Shown here in pieces: positions 30,545 through 39,844 of a stretch of 64,000 nucleotides of DNA. Below the pieces are notes generated by a model. It saw only the letters and a list, made by a program, of their open reading frames with translations. It made no database searches and was not told the DNA's origin. Made by a program: the position numbers and the translations under genes. The stretch is taken from contig NZ_CP123228.1 of the NCBI RefSeq assembly GCF_029855045.1, forward strand, positions 806,001 to 870,000. Direction: 5' to 3'. This DNA comes from Piscinibacter sp. XHJ-5. GTDB lineage: Bacteria > Pseudomonadota > Gammaproteobacteria > Burkholderiales > Burkholderiaceae_C. Position 1 is the stretch's first letter; every line of letters starts with the position of its first letter.

Positions 30545-31720
30545 TCAGAACCACATTTCGACTTGGGCGCCGTAGCTCGTGCCGGTGGTCTTGCCATCGC
30601 CGGCGCCGGTCACGCCGCCAGGGCCGGCGGCCGCATTGGCGGGCTGGTTCCATTTCGCGGTGGTCACATAGAGGCGCAGCTCGGGTCGGTTCCAGAAGCC
30701 GGGGCCGGTGGACAACGCGGGGCCAAACGTCAGCTTGGCCAGCTTCTGGGTGGGGCTGCCGTCGGGCTTCTTCTGCGAGTAGCCGGCCTCGGCGAGCAGC
30801 TTGAAGTTCTTCGATACCGCATAGGACGCGCGGCCGCCTACCGTCGTGGAGTCGGTCTTGAAGCCACCGACCTTGTCGTTCTGATACATCACCTGCGCTT
30901 GTCCACCCAGCGGGCCGAGCTGCCAGCTCAGGCTCTCGACGATGCGCCAGCTCTTCGCGTCCGAGTCGGCCGTGAGGCTGCCGAAGTTTCCGTCCAGCCC
31001 TGCCGATCCCTGCGCAAACTGAAGCCACAGGTTGTTGGCGCCTCCGAGCAACTTGTCCTGGGTGTGCTGAAGCGTCAGGCCGAACCCGCTCTTGCCTCCG
31101 GTGAAGTTGCCATCGGTGAACGTGCCGAGAATGCGAAGCTTGCCGTCGGGATTCACCGGCAGGCCGGAATAGTCCAGGTTCAGCCGGTTGCCGGACACGT
31201 TGGCATCGACATCGGTCTTGAAATAGGCGACGCCCAGGACACCGCTGCCGACGGGGATGTCCGCGCCGGCGCCGACGCCGCTGAGGTTGGTGTAGAAGGT
31301 GTCGACGATGTGCACATCGGCACGGCCGTAGAACCGCTTGCCGATCCAGAAGGTGGTCTGGGGGGCGATGTCGAAGCCCTTGCCTTCGGCATACATCTGA
31401 TTGATGCCCACCCGCGCGTCACCGGTGTCGGTCTGCGGGTTGTACAGGTTGGTCATCAGCGCGGCCTTGTAGTCGACCCCGTCCTGCTTCAAGCCTTGCG
31501 AAAGCATGAATTCGCCGTAGATGTCGCACTCGTTGCCCAGGCGGTACTTGAGCCCCGGGCCGCCGAGCCCATAACAGGCGCGCGAGGAGTCCTTCTTCGA
31601 GGCCCCCGGCCCGGCACGGAAGTAGCCACCCCAGTCGACAGCCGCTGCCGGCCACGCCAGCGAGAGCAACGAAGTGGCAAGCGCCGTGCGGATCGCCAAA
31701 TGGGTCGCGTTCAAGTGCAT
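30545..31720 (-). CDS. LamB-like outer-membrane carbohydrate porin (second copy)
   Basis: A 391-residue maltoporin-family protein with a signal peptide of about 27 residues (ends WPAAA-V). It matches the porin at 20431-21636 along its whole length (VDWGGY-RAGPGA, RACYGL-GPGLKYRLGNECD, FWIGKRFYGRADVHIVDTFY, GPGFWNRPELRLYVTTAKWN), with clear differences only in the middle loops that line the channel. ATG 31720 follows AAGGAGA; a longer open frame to 31807 runs into the operator and is not used. It has its own LacI-type operator upstream (31794-31807) and its own terminator, so it is a single-gene unit of the LacI regulon. Confidence 0.9.
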   Translation of the reverse strand: MHLNATHLAIRTALATSLLSLAWPAAAVDWGGYFRAGPGASKKDSSRACYGLGGPGLKYRLGNECDIYGEFMLSQGLKQDGVDYKAALMTNLYNPQTDTGDARVGINQMYAEGKGFDIAPQTTFWIGKRFYGRADVHIVDTFYTNLSGVGAGADIPVGSGVLGVAYFKTDVDANVSGNRLNLDYSGLPVNPDGKLRILGTFTDGNFTGGKSGFGLTLQHTQDKLLGGANNLWLQFAQGSAGLDGNFGSLTADSDAKSWRIVESLSWQLGPLGGQAQVMYQNDKVGGFKTDSTTVGGRASYAVSKNFKLLAEAGYSQKKPDGSPTQKLAKLTFGPALSTGPGFWNRPELRLYVTTAKWNQPANAAAGPGGVTGAGDGKTTGTSYGAQVEMWF

Positions 31721-31793
31721 CAAGGTCTCCTTTGGTTGAGTGAGGGCCGACCGGCCCCGCGTGGCACGTCGACCTGAAAGGGCCGGACGCGGA

Positions 31794-31807
31794 TTGGAAC
31801 GTTCCAA
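31794..31807 (-). promoter_or_regulatory. LacI-type operator before porin copy 2
   Basis: TTGGAACGTTCCAA, a perfect 14-bp palindrome with a central CG as expected for LacI/GalR proteins. It ends 74 bp upstream of the porin ATG. The same palindrome occurs at 33154-33167 and 49178-49191 and a variant at 50304-50317. Confidence 0.8.
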
Positions 31808-31815
31808 CGAACGTG

Positions 31816-31841
31816 AAAAAAAATGGGAGTCGTGTTCTCAT
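31816..31841 (-). terminator. Possible weak terminator after binding-protein copy 1
   Basis: On the minus strand, ATGAG and CTCCCAT can form a short bulged stem directly followed by eight T (A run 31816-31823), about 10 bp after the stop of the binding-protein gene. The stem is weak, so partial termination before the next operator is the most that can be claimed. Confidence 0.35.
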
Positions 31842-31850
31842 GCCACGCGA

Positions 31851-33107
31851 CTACTTGACAGCGGCCGCGCGCACGAGCCGGCCAATGGCCTCGTCGACTG
31901 TCAGCGCGTCGTTGTTCCAGAACTCGCTGACCACCGCTTGCAGCGCGGCTTGCGTGGTCGTGCCCGGCGCCATCCCGACGGCCACGGAGGGCAAGAGCGC
32001 GTGTACCTTCGCGCTGTCGTCGAAGTCTTTCCGCGAAGCCTTTGCGCAGTCATCGAAGCCGTCGAGCGGGATGTCCATGCGGACGGGGATCGATCCCTTG
32101 CGCTGGTTGAACTTTTGCTGAAACTCCGTGCCCAGCAGCACATAGGCCAGATAGCCCTGCGCCTTCTGCGCCTCCCAGTTCCTCAGCTGAAACATGGCGA
32201 AGGTGTCGACGACATAAGTGAACGCGTTGCCGCTGTCCCAGGCCGGCGTGCACGAGAAGTGGGTGCCCGGCTTGCGACCCGCGGCAATGAACTCGCCCTT
32301 CGCCCAGTCGCCCATGAACTGGAAGGCAGCCTTGCCCTGGATGACCATGTCGGTGGCGGCATTCCAGTCGCGCCCGCGCGACTTGTCGTCCACATAGGGC
32401 TTCAGCTGTCGGAACGCCTGGAGCGAGCGCCGCATTTCGCTGGCGGACAGCGCCGCCGGCTCGAGCTGGACGAATGCGCGCCGATAGAGGTCGGCTCCGG
32501 CGACGCCAAGCGCGACCGACTCGAACAGGATGAAGTCCTGCCATGGCTGCCCGCCGTGGGCGACGGCGACAAAGCCGGCCGATCGTGCTTTCTCGGCGGC
32601 CACGAGGAACTGGTCGAAGCTGGACGGGGGCGCCTGGACGCCGGCCTTGCGCAGCACGTCGAGGTTGGACCATAGCCAGTTGGCGCGATGAATATTCACT
32701 GGAACCGCGACGTAGCTTCCCTTGTGCTTGACGTGTTCCTGCACGACCTCGGGCAGCACCTTGTCCCAGTGTTCGAACTGCGCCATCGAGTCGAGCTTGG
32801 CCAACGCACCCATCGACGCCCACTCCTGGACCGCCGGGCCCTTGATGGACGCCGACGACGGCGAATGGCCCGCCATCACCCGCTGCTTGAGCGCGGTCAT
32901 GGCGTTGCCGCCGGCGCCGCCGACGACGGCGAAGTCTTTCCAGGTGTGACCCCGCACAGCGATCAACGCCTTGAGCTCAGCCAACGACTTGGCCTCGCCG
33001 GGCGATGTCCAGAAGTGCAGCACCTCGACCTCGCCGGCCACGGAAGGCGGTGCACACAGGGACAGTGATAGCGCCAAGCCGGCGAATGCAACGACGATTC
33101 GCTCCAT
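31851..33107 (-). CDS. Orphan CUT1-type ABC sugar-binding protein (copy 1)
   Basis: A 418-residue periplasmic solute-binding protein (family 1). The signal peptide covers about residues 1-25 (LALSLSLCAPPSVAG-E), and the mature part starts EVLHFWTSPGEAKSLAELK. It is a paralogue of the operon's own binding protein at 42922-44163; shared blocks include [22 protein letters not shown] and GRDWN-A--MVI-GKA. No permease or ATPase is adjacent, and it has its own operator, so it probably shares the CUT1 transporter encoded at 39.8-42.7 kb. The start at 33107 follows GGGGAG; upstream frame crosses the operator and is rejected. Confidence 0.88.
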   Translation of the reverse strand: MERIVVAFAGLALSLSLCAPPSVAGEVEVLHFWTSPGEAKSLAELKALIAVRGHTWKDFAVVGGAGGNAMTALKQRVMAGHSPSSASIKGPAVQEWASMGALAKLDSMAQFEHWDKVLPEVVQEHVKHKGSYVAVPVNIHRANWLWSNLDVLRKAGVQAPPSSFDQFLVAAEKARSAGFVAVAHGGQPWQDFILFESVALGVAGADLYRRAFVQLEPAALSASEMRRSLQAFRQLKPYVDDKSRGRDWNAATDMVIQGKAAFQFMGDWAKGEFIAAGRKPGTHFSCTPAWDSGNAFTYVVDTFAMFQLRNWEAQKAQGYLAYVLLGTEFQQKFNQRKGSIPVRMDIPLDGFDDCAKASRKDFDDSAKVHALLPSVAVGMAPGTTTQAALQAVVSEFWNNDALTVDEAIGRLVRAAAVK

Positions 33108-33150
33108 GATCGAACGGACTCCCCAGAACGTTCTTGAACGGACAGGCTCA

Positions 33151-33170
33151 TTATTGGAACGTTCCAATAA
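33151..33170 (-). promoter_or_regulatory. LacI-type operator before binding-protein copy 1
   Basis: TTATTGGAACGTTCCAATAA is a perfect 20-bp palindrome, the most symmetrical of the four sites. A second palindrome AGAACGTTCT (33125-33134) shares the AACGTT core, and its centre is 31 bp (about three helical turns) away, inside the leader of the gene. This could be an auxiliary site. Confidence 0.82.
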
Positions 33171-33479
33171 AAACACAAGGCAAGAGTGGGCATTCCTAGG
33201 GAAACCTCGGGGAGACGGGTGTGCAGCACTGGCTCGCGTTGTGAACAATGCCGCAGCGCATCGCGTACGCATGTCGTTGCACGAGTCGCCTGGGTGCTCG
33301 AAGAACAGCACCGTCTTGCTTGGCAATCGCTTGGAGCCTCAGTTCAGTCGTGGTTGATCGCTTTCAGCAGACCGAGCGCGCCACGTTTGTCTTCGAACGT
33401 GGCAATGCATGCAACCCGGACCGACGACGGCGATGTGACGATGCGAGTGAGCCGCCATCGAACCGGGGCATGCCCGTGG
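33171..33479. other. Gene-free stretch with a candidate 3' hairpin
   Basis: Between the operator and the end of the glycerate kinase gene I see no credible coding frame. A perfect 8-bp stem, GCCACGTT (33380-33387) / AACGTGGC (33396-33403), lies 77 bp beyond the kinase stop. It could end the long minus-strand operon with Rho help, as no T tract follows it. GGGCATGCCC (33466-33475) is a further short palindrome. Confidence 0.4.
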
Positions 33480-34775
33480 TCATGCGGGCTCGATCAGGAT
33501 GGCCCGGAAGTCGTTGATGTTGGTGAATGTCGGCCCTGTGTGCAGCAGCGCGCGGGTGGCCTCGAGCGGAGTGGCGCTGTCGTTGTCGTCCAGATGCAGG
33601 CGGGGGTCCAGGCCCAGCGCGCGCACCTGACGCAGGAAATCGGGCACCAGCCATGCCCCGGCTGCACCAGCGCGGCCATCCAGGCCATCGGTGCCGGCGG
33701 AGAGCGCGTATATGCGGTCGGCACCCGTTCGGCCCTCGAGTGCCATGCCGAGCGCGAGGATGAACTCCGTGTTGCGTCCGCCGCGACCGCCGCCGCGCAC
33801 GGTGACGGTGGTTTCCCCGCCGGACAGGATGACGCAAGGCGCTGCAAAGGGAGCGCCCCGCGTCGCCACCCCGAGCGCGATGGCTGCGTGCGCCTTGGCG
33901 AGCTCGCGTGACTCGCCTTCCATGGCATCCGAAAGAATGTGGCAGGCCATTCCGCGTTCGGCGGCGAGCCGCGCGGCCGCTCGCAAGCCGTCCCAGGCGC
34001 TCGCGATCAGTTTGTGCTCATGGCCCGCCAACCGCGGATCTGCAGGCTTGACGGATTCCCATTCGCCCCGCGAGAGCGCGGTGCGCACCAGGGGCATGTC
34101 GTCCAGTGCGTAGCGGCGCAACACCGCGAGCGCGTCAGCGCAGGTGGAGTGATCGGGCAGGGTCGGTCCCGAGGCCACCAGCGCGGGGTCGTCGCCCGGA
34201 ATGTCCGAGATGACCAGCGAGACGACATGCGCGGGATGGGCCTGCGCCGCCAGCCGTCCTCCCTTGATCGCCGAAAGATGCCTGCGCACCGTGTTGATCT
34301 CGGCGATGGTGGCGCCGCGACCGAGCAACTCGCGCGTGATGCGTTGCTTGTCGGCAAGCTCGAGCCCCGGGGCGGGGAGGGCGCACAGCGACGAGCCGCC
34401 GCCGGAAACGAGCGCGATGACGAGGTCGCTGGAGGTCAATCCCGTCACGGCGTCGAGCAGCAGACGAGCGCCGGCGACGCTGCGCTCATCGGGCACCGGG
34501 TGGCTCGCCTCGTGCATTCGAATGCGTGTCGACGGCAGCGCGGCGCCCTCGGGCACGACCACCACGCCGTTCATCGGTCCCGACCAGTGGTCGTCGATGG
34601 CGCACGCCATCGCAGCGGCTGCCTTGCCGACACCGACGACGACCGTTCGTCCTCGGGGCGGCGGGGGCAACTGCGTCGGCACGACCCGCATCGGGTCGGC
34701 CGCGACGAGCGCGGCTGCGTAGAGATCGACCAGCAGCTGGATCTGGGGTGGCCCCGATGCAGCCACGGACTTCAT
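33480..34775 (-). CDS. Glycerate 2-kinase, MOFRL family
   Basis: A 431-residue protein of the MOFRL-type glycerate kinase family (sometimes annotated hydroxypyruvate reductase TtuD). It phosphorylates D-glycerate to 2-phosphoglycerate. Visible motifs are VVVGVGKAAAAMA near residue 46, VSGGGSSLCALPAPG near 123, SDIPGDDPALVASGPT near 193 and the MOFRL-domain ILSGGETTVTVRGGGRGGRN near 320. It is the last gene of the operon and overlaps the DUF993 gene by 4 bp. It implies that the pathway releases glycerate (or tartronate semialdehyde/hydroxypyruvate first). Confidence 0.88.
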   Translation of the reverse strand: MKSVAASGPPQIQLLVDLYAAALVAADPMRVVPTQLPPPPRGRTVVVGVGKAAAAMACAIDDHWSGPMNGVVVVPEGAALPSTRIRMHEASHPVPDERSVAGARLLLDAVTGLTSSDLVIALVSGGGSSLCALPAPGLELADKQRITRELLGRGATIAEINTVRRHLSAIKGGRLAAQAHPAHVVSLVISDIPGDDPALVASGPTLPDHSTCADALAVLRRYALDDMPLVRTALSRGEWESVKPADPRLAGHEHKLIASAWDGLRAAARLAAERGMACHILSDAMEGESRELAKAHAAIALGVATRGAPFAAPCVILSGGETTVTVRGGGRGGRNTEFILALGMALEGRTGADRIYALSAGTDGLDGRAGAAGAWLVPDFLRQVRALGLDPRLHLDDNDSATPLEATRALLHTGPTFTNINDFRAILIEPA

Positions 34776-35935
34776 GCGTTGATGCCCGCGGCCACCGACA
34801 GAAAGCGCTTCATGCGCAAGGTCGCAAGCTCCGGATCGGCCAGCACGCCGCAGTCGTCGGCCAGCTGGAACACGCGCGCGTAGTGGGCAACGCCGCGCGC
34901 TGATTGCGCGCCGCCGGCCATGGAGAAGTGATCCTGATGGCCGTTGAGCCAGGCGAGAAACACCACGCCCGATTTGTAGTGACGGGTCGGTGCTCGAAAG
35001 ATCTCGCGCGACAGTTCCACCGTGGGGTCGAGCAATTCACGGTAGCGGAACGCGTTGCCGGCCGCCAGGGCGCTGAGCGCGACGGAGGCCACCGGCGCGA
35101 TGGCATCGAAGATGCCGAGCAATGCGTGCGAGTAGCCCTGCGCGTCGCCTGCGATGAGTTCGGCATAGTTGAAGTCGTCGCCGGTGTACATCTTCACCCC
35201 GGCAGGAAGCCGGCGGCGCAGCGCGAGCTCCCACTTGGCGTCGAGCAGCGATACCTTGATGCCCTCGATCTTGCGGGCATTGTCGGCAATGAGCTGCGCC
35301 ACGGTGTCGAGGGCCGTCGCGATGTCGGTGGAGCCCCAGTATCCGCGCAGGGCAGGGTCGAACATCTCGCCCAGCCAGTGGAGAACCACGGGTTGCGAGA
35401 CTTCGCGCAGGAGCCGTGAATACAGCTCGAGATAGTCCTGCGGACCCCTGGCCACCCGCGCGAGGGCACGACTGGCCATCAGGATCACGCGACCGCCTTC
35501 GGCGTCGACGACACCGATCTGCTCGCGGTACGCCGCCTCCACCTGACCCAGCGTCACCTCGGGCCCCGGCGGGAGTTGATCGGTGCCGGCGCCGCAGGCC
35601 AGATCGCCACCGACGCTGCGTGCATGGCGGATGCTGCGTTGGATCAATTCGCGCGCGACCGGCCAGTCGACGCCCATGCCACGTTGCGAGGTGTCCATCG
35701 CCTCCGCGACCTTGAAGCCGAGCCGGTAGAGATGCTCGCGAAAGGCGAGCGTGGTGTCCCAGTCCACGCGAGGGGACGCGTCCCACGGATCGAGATTGGC
35801 GACGGGATCGACCACCACGTGCGCTGCTGCGTACACGGTGCGGTTGAACTTCGCCGGCCCGTGCGGGCGCACCGGCTCGGCCTTGAGGTAGTGGGTCTTG
35901 AGGGAGCCATCGGACTGCGGCAAACGAATTTGCAT
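34772..35935 (-). CDS. DUF993 / dihydrodipicolinate synthase-like protein
   Basis: A 387-residue protein of the DUF993 family, distantly related to the DapA class I aldolase/lyase TIM barrels. Recognisable pieces are the N-terminal KFNRTVYAAAHVVVDP, GMGVDWPVARELI, VLHWLGEMFDPALRGYWG and IEGIKVSLLDAKWE, where the Lys is a Schiff-base candidate. Family members occur in sugar-catabolic clusters with Gfo/Idh proteins, but I know no established reaction. Its position just before glycerate kinase suggests a retro-aldol or dehydratase step that yields a C3 fragment. Inference only. Confidence 0.82.
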   Translation of the reverse strand: MQIRLPQSDGSLKTHYLKAEPVRPHGPAKFNRTVYAAAHVVVDPVANLDPWDASPRVDWDTTLAFREHLYRLGFKVAEAMDTSQRGMGVDWPVARELIQRSIRHARSVGGDLACGAGTDQLPPGPEVTLGQVEAAYREQIGVVDAEGGRVILMASRALARVARGPQDYLELYSRLLREVSQPVVLHWLGEMFDPALRGYWGSTDIATALDTVAQLIADNARKIEGIKVSLLDAKWELALRRRLPAGVKMYTGDDFNYAELIAGDAQGYSHALLGIFDAIAPVASVALSALAAGNAFRYRELLDPTVELSREIFRAPTRHYKSGVVFLAWLNGHQDHFSMAGGAQSARGVAHYARVFQLADDCGVLADPELATLRMKRFLSVAAGINA

Positions 35936-35950
35936 GATGAGTTCGGGATT

Positions 35951-37564
35951 TCAGGCCGGACGCCGGCCCAGGATGTGATCGGACGCCTTCTCGGCGACCA
36001 TGATGGTTGGCGCGTTGGTGTTGCTGGACGGAAGCAGCGGCATCACCGATGCATCGACGATGCGCAGCCCGTCGAGGCCGATCACCCGCAGGTCTGGGGC
36101 GACGACGCTTCGCGGGTCATGAACCGGTCCGATGCGGCAGGTGCCGACGGGATGGTGGTCGGTCTTGGCGTTGCGGCAGGCGTAGTCGAAGAGGTCCTGA
36201 TCGCTCTGCGAGCGCGGTCCTGGAAGAACCTCGTTCTTCACGTAGCGCTTCAGCGCGGGCTGGCTGAGGATCTCGCGCGCCAGCCGCAGGCCTTTGATCG
36301 CCATCTCGCGATCGTGCGGATCGGCCCAGTAGTTGGGGTCGATCAGCGGCGCGGCCGCGGGGTCGGCGCTGGCCAGGCGAACGGTCCCGCGGGAGCGTGG
36401 CCGCAGGTACGCGGTGTTCAGCGTCACGCCGGCGTTGCCGAGCTTGGCCATGCCGGCTTCGATGCCCGAGCCCAGGCCGAGGTGGAACTGGATGTCCGGC
36501 GACCGATCCCTGCGCTCCTTGTCGGCAAACCAGAAGCCACCGGTTTCGAAGAGGCTCGAGGCGACCGGCCCCTTCTTCAGCAGGAGATACTGGAGACCGG
36601 CCCACAGCGCATGGTGTGGCTGGTTGTATTTGTCGTAGGTGTGGTCACCGGTGCACTCCGCGATCGCGAAGAGGTCCAGGTGGTCCTGCAGGTTCTCGCC
36701 CACTCCAGGGAGGTCATGCAGGCAGTCGACGCCCACCGACTCGAGATGCCGGGCAGGCCCGATGCCCGATTGAAGGAGCAGCTTGGGAGAGCCGATCGCG
36801 CCGGAAGAGACGATCACCTCGCGGCTCGCCGTCACGACCTCCGGTGTGCGACTGGTGCCATTGACCAGTTCGACGCCGACGGCCCGGCCGTTCGCCACGC
36901 GCAGGCGCAGCGCGTGCGCCTTCAGCCGGACCGTGAGGTTGGGACGATGGCGCACCGGTGCGACGAACCCGATGGCGGCCGACGATCGACGCGCCCCGAG
37001 TTGAGTCAGCTGGTAGTAGCCCAGCCCTTCCTGGCAGGCGCCGTTGAAGTCCTGGTTGAACGGAATGCCGAGTTCCTGGCCGGCCTGGAAGAAGGCTTCG
37101 CAGATCGGCAGCGGGCTGACCGGATTGGAGACGCCCAGCGGGCCGCCATAGGCATGGAACTCGTTGGCGTAGCGCTGGTTGTTCTCGGAGCGCTTGAAGT
37201 ACGGAAGCACCTCCTTGTAGCCCCAGCCGGTGGCACCGGCCCGGCTGACCCACTCGTCGTAGTCGGCCGGCACGCCGCGCGTGTAGATCTGCGCGTTGAT
37301 CGAGGACCCGCCTCCGATCACCTTGGCCTGGGTGAAACGCAGGACGCGGCCCTGGAGGTGCTGCTGAGGCACGGTGTGCCAGCCCCACGAACCGATGCCG
37401 CGCGTCATCTTGGCGAAGCCGGCGGGCCAGTGGAAGAAGGGATGCCGGTCCGCGCCGCCGGCTTCGAGCAGCAGCACCTTCACGGCCGGATCGGCGCTCA
37501 GCCGGTTGGCCAGCACGCAACCTGCGGAACCGCCCCCGGCGATGATGTAGTCGTAGGTCTCCAT
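35951..37564 (-). CDS. GMC-family FAD alcohol dehydrogenase (choline dehydrogenase-like)
   Basis: A 537-residue glucose-methanol-choline oxidoreductase. FAD binding is shown by [20 protein letters not shown] at residues 4-23 and the GMC signature [16 protein letters not shown] near 82-97. The catalytic His lies in [11 protein letters not shown], and the partner Asn in [17 protein letters not shown]. There is no signal peptide, so it is cytoplasmic or membrane-associated on the inside. ATG 37564 is used; a GTG two codons earlier would overlap the SDR stop. It probably oxidises a primary alcohol, with the aldehyde passed to the operon's aldehyde dehydrogenase. Confidence 0.9.
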   Translation of the reverse strand: METYDYIIAGGGSAGCVLANRLSADPAVKVLLLEAGGADRHPFFHWPAGFAKMTRGIGSWGWHTVPQQHLQGRVLRFTQAKVIGGGSSINAQIYTRGVPADYDEWVSRAGATGWGYKEVLPYFKRSENNQRYANEFHAYGGPLGVSNPVSPLPICEAFFQAGQELGIPFNQDFNGACQEGLGYYQLTQLGARRSSAAIGFVAPVRHRPNLTVRLKAHALRLRVANGRAVGVELVNGTSRTPEVVTASREVIVSSGAIGSPKLLLQSGIGPARHLESVGVDCLHDLPGVGENLQDHLDLFAIAECTGDHTYDKYNQPHHALWAGLQYLLLKKGPVASSLFETGGFWFADKERRDRSPDIQFHLGLGSGIEAGMAKLGNAGVTLNTAYLRPRSRGTVRLASADPAAAPLIDPNYWADPHDREMAIKGLRLAREILSQPALKRYVKNEVLPGPRSQSDQDLFDYACRNAKTDHHPVGTCRIGPVHDPRSVVAPDLRVIGLDGLRIVDASVMPLLPSSNTNAPTIMVAEKASDHILGRRPA

Positions 37565-37566
37565 GG

Positions 37567-38331
37567 TCACAGGCGTTGAATCGACAGGGCGCCGTCGACG
37601 TTGATGACGCTGCCGGTTGCGAACGCGAGACGCCCGCCGGCCAGCGCCGCAACGGCACAGGCAACGTCCGCCGGCTCACCCCAGCGTCCCATCGGCACCA
37701 GGCCGTTGGCGATGCGCTGGTCGTAGTGCGACGCCACCCCTTCGGTCATCGGCGTGCGGATCACCCCCGGGCGCACTTCGAAGACGCCCACGCCCAGCGC
37801 CGCCAGACGCAACGCGAACAGCTTGGTCACCATGGTCAGGCCGGCTTTCGAGACGCAGTATTCGCCGCGCTCCGGGGAAGCCATCTCGGCGCTGACCGAC
37901 GACACCGTGACGACGGTGCGCGCGGCATCGCTGCGCGTGGCCGCCATGTGGCGTGCGACCGCCTGGGTGAAGAAGAAGGTGCCGCGCAAGTTGATGTCGA
38001 GGGCGCGGTCGTAGTTCAGCGCAGTCACGTCGAGCAGATCGCCTCGCTGTACCGCCGGCACGCCGGCGTTGTTGACCAGGCAGGCGATCGGCCCGCCCCA
38101 GGCGACGATGCGCTCGACAACGGCCGCGTGACTGTCGATGGCCGACAGGTCGGACTCGAACAGCGCGCCCCGGCGTCCCCGCGCGGCGATCGCATCCAGC
38201 GTGGCTTCGGCGCCGCCCGTGTCGATGTCGGTGATGGCCACGTCGAAGCCGGCCGACGCCATTTCGATGGCGATCGCGGCACCGATCCCGCGCCGTGCGC
38301 CGGTGACCACCGCGAGCGGCGAGGTGCTCAT
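37567..38331 (-). CDS. SDR-family oxidoreductase
   Basis: A 254-residue classical short-chain dehydrogenase: VVTGARRGIG at about residues 8-17, an Asp ending strand 2 (ITDID) that favours NAD, NNAGVP near 88, and the YCVSK active site near residue 158. The C terminus GSVINVDGALSIQRL is normal. It starts in an ATGA overlap with GMC copy 1 and ends 2 bp before the second GMC gene, so all three redox enzymes are translated together. A sugar or ketose dehydrogenase/reductase is the likely role; specificity is unknown. Confidence 0.88.
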   Translation of the reverse strand: MSTSPLAVVTGARRGIGAAIAIEMASAGFDVAITDIDTGGAEATLDAIAARGRRGALFESDLSAIDSHAAVVERIVAWGGPIACLVNNAGVPAVQRGDLLDVTALNYDRALDINLRGTFFFTQAVARHMAATRSDAARTVVTVSSVSAEMASPERGEYCVSKAGLTMVTKLFALRLAALGVGVFEVRPGVIRTPMTEGVASHYDQRIANGLVPMGRWGEPADVACAVAALAGGRLAFATGSVINVDGALSIQRL

Positions 38332-39839
38332 TGCCGCACCTCGTGGCGCAGGTGGTGGCCGACGCGAAGTGCCTGTGCGGCGACGGTGAGCGCCGGATTG
38401 ACGGCGGCCGACGACGGAAAGAAGCTGGCGTCGACGACGTAGAGGTTGTCGTGGTCCCAGGCCTTGCATAGCGGGTCGAGCGCCGATGTGGCCGGGTCGT
38501 TGCCGAATCGCACCGTGCCGCACTGGTGGGACACGACGTCGGTACCGAAGGGCGCGGACAGCACGAGGGGGTAGCCGGTGCGGCGCAGGATCTGCTTGCA
38601 CTTCTGCACCCAGCGGCGGTGCGCGGCGAGGTTGCTTCGGTGCCAATGCAGGTTGATCGCGCCGTCGGGCCGAAGCGTGATGCGGCTGTCGCGGTGCGGC
38701 AGGTCTTCGCTCTGCGCATACCAGTCGACACTGCGGTCGGCAAGCGCCTTGCGCGCCATCCGGGGGATCCACGGCAGCCTGCCGCGCAGCATGGGCTCGC
38801 GAATCTTGCCCAGGAGCTGGAGGCTGCCGAGCGGCTTGCCGGCGTCGCCGTCGCCGAAGTAGAAGTCGTGCACCGCCAAGGTCTTGGGGAAGCGGGTGGC
38901 GTTGACCCGCCACGGATGCAATGCCATCAGGGCGGAGGTGTTGTGCGTCATGTAGTGTCTTCCGACAGCGTCGCTGCTGTTGGCCAGCCCGCGCGGATTC
39001 TGGTTGTTGGCCGACCTCAGCAGCAGGGCGGCGGAGTTGATGGCGCCTGCGCTCACCACGACCAGGCCCGCGCCGACGATGCGCACCACACCATGCTGCT
39101 CGACTTCCACACCGACGATGCGGCGGCCACTCCGGTCGGTGAGCAGGCGATGCACGCAAGCCCCTGGGCGCAGTTCGACGTTGCCGCCGCGCAGCGCGGG
39201 CCGCAGCAGCTTGATCTCGGCGTCGCCTTTGGCGTCGATCATGCAAGGGAAGGCGTCGCAGTTGGAGCAGCGCTGGCATCGGCCGTGCACGCCGAAGTCA
39301 ACGGTGCTCGGCATGGGAAAAGGCCGGAGTCCCTGTTCGCGCAGCCGGTGCTCGATCCTCTCCAGCAAAGGCTCGTGCGGAACGGGAGGTTGCGGAAACG
39401 CGCTGCTGCGCGAGGGCTCGGTCGGGTCGATCCCGGCGCGGCCGTGCACGCCGAACAATCGCTCCGCCTCGGCATACCAGGGCTCGAGCGTCGCGTAGGT
39501 GATGGGCCAGGCCGGCGAGGTGCCTTCCTCGTGCTGGACCTCATCGAAGTCGCGTTCGCGAAACCGAAACATCGCCGTGCCGAACACCTTGGTGTGGCCG
39601 CCGACGAAATAGAACATGCCGGGCCGGAAGGGGCGGCCGTCGGCGTACCAGGTTTCAGTGGTGTGGTAGCGGCGCTCGCAGAACAGCGACTCCGGATCCC
39701 AGTTCTGCGGCTCTCGGGGCAGCTCGGGCCCGCGCTCGAGTACCAGCACGCTGGCACCGGTGCCGGCGAGCTGCAGCGCGACCGAGCTGCCGCCGACTCC
39801 GGAGCCGACGATGACGACGTCGAATACTTCCGGTCGCAT
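38328..39839 (-). CDS. GMC-family oxidoreductase with a four-Cys cluster (sugar oxidase/dehydrogenase type)
   Basis: A 503-residue FAD protein. The Rossmann motif VVIVGSGVGGSSVALQLAG is at residues 8-26. A Cys cluster C188-x2-C191-x2-C194-x4-C199 lies in the middle, in the region where several sugar-oxidising GMC enzymes carry CxxCxxC sequences. The C terminus has SHQCGTVRFGNDP with the catalytic His and VDASFFPSSAAVNPALT with the partner Asn. The pattern is closer to pyranose-oxidising or glycoside 3-dehydrogenase-type GMC proteins than to choline dehydrogenase. I start at ATG 39839, 5 bp after the ATPase stop. No Tat signal is seen. Confidence 0.87.
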   Translation of the reverse strand: MRPEVFDVVIVGSGVGGSSVALQLAGTGASVLVLERGPELPREPQNWDPESLFCERRYHTTETWYADGRPFRPGMFYFVGGHTKVFGTAMFRFRERDFDEVQHEEGTSPAWPITYATLEPWYAEAERLFGVHGRAGIDPTEPSRSSAFPQPPVPHEPLLERIEHRLREQGLRPFPMPSTVDFGVHGRCQRCSNCDAFPCMIDAKGDAEIKLLRPALRGGNVELRPGACVHRLLTDRSGRRIVGVEVEQHGVVRIVGAGLVVVSAGAINSAALLLRSANNQNPRGLANSSDAVGRHYMTHNTSALMALHPWRVNATRFPKTLAVHDFYFGDGDAGKPLGSLQLLGKIREPMLRGRLPWIPRMARKALADRSVDWYAQSEDLPHRDSRITLRPDGAINLHWHRSNLAAHRRWVQKCKQILRRTGYPLVLSAPFGTDVVSHQCGTVRFGNDPATSALDPLCKAWDHDNLYVVDASFFPSSAAVNPALTVAAQALRVGHHLRHEVRQ

Positions 39840-39844
39840 GGTGC

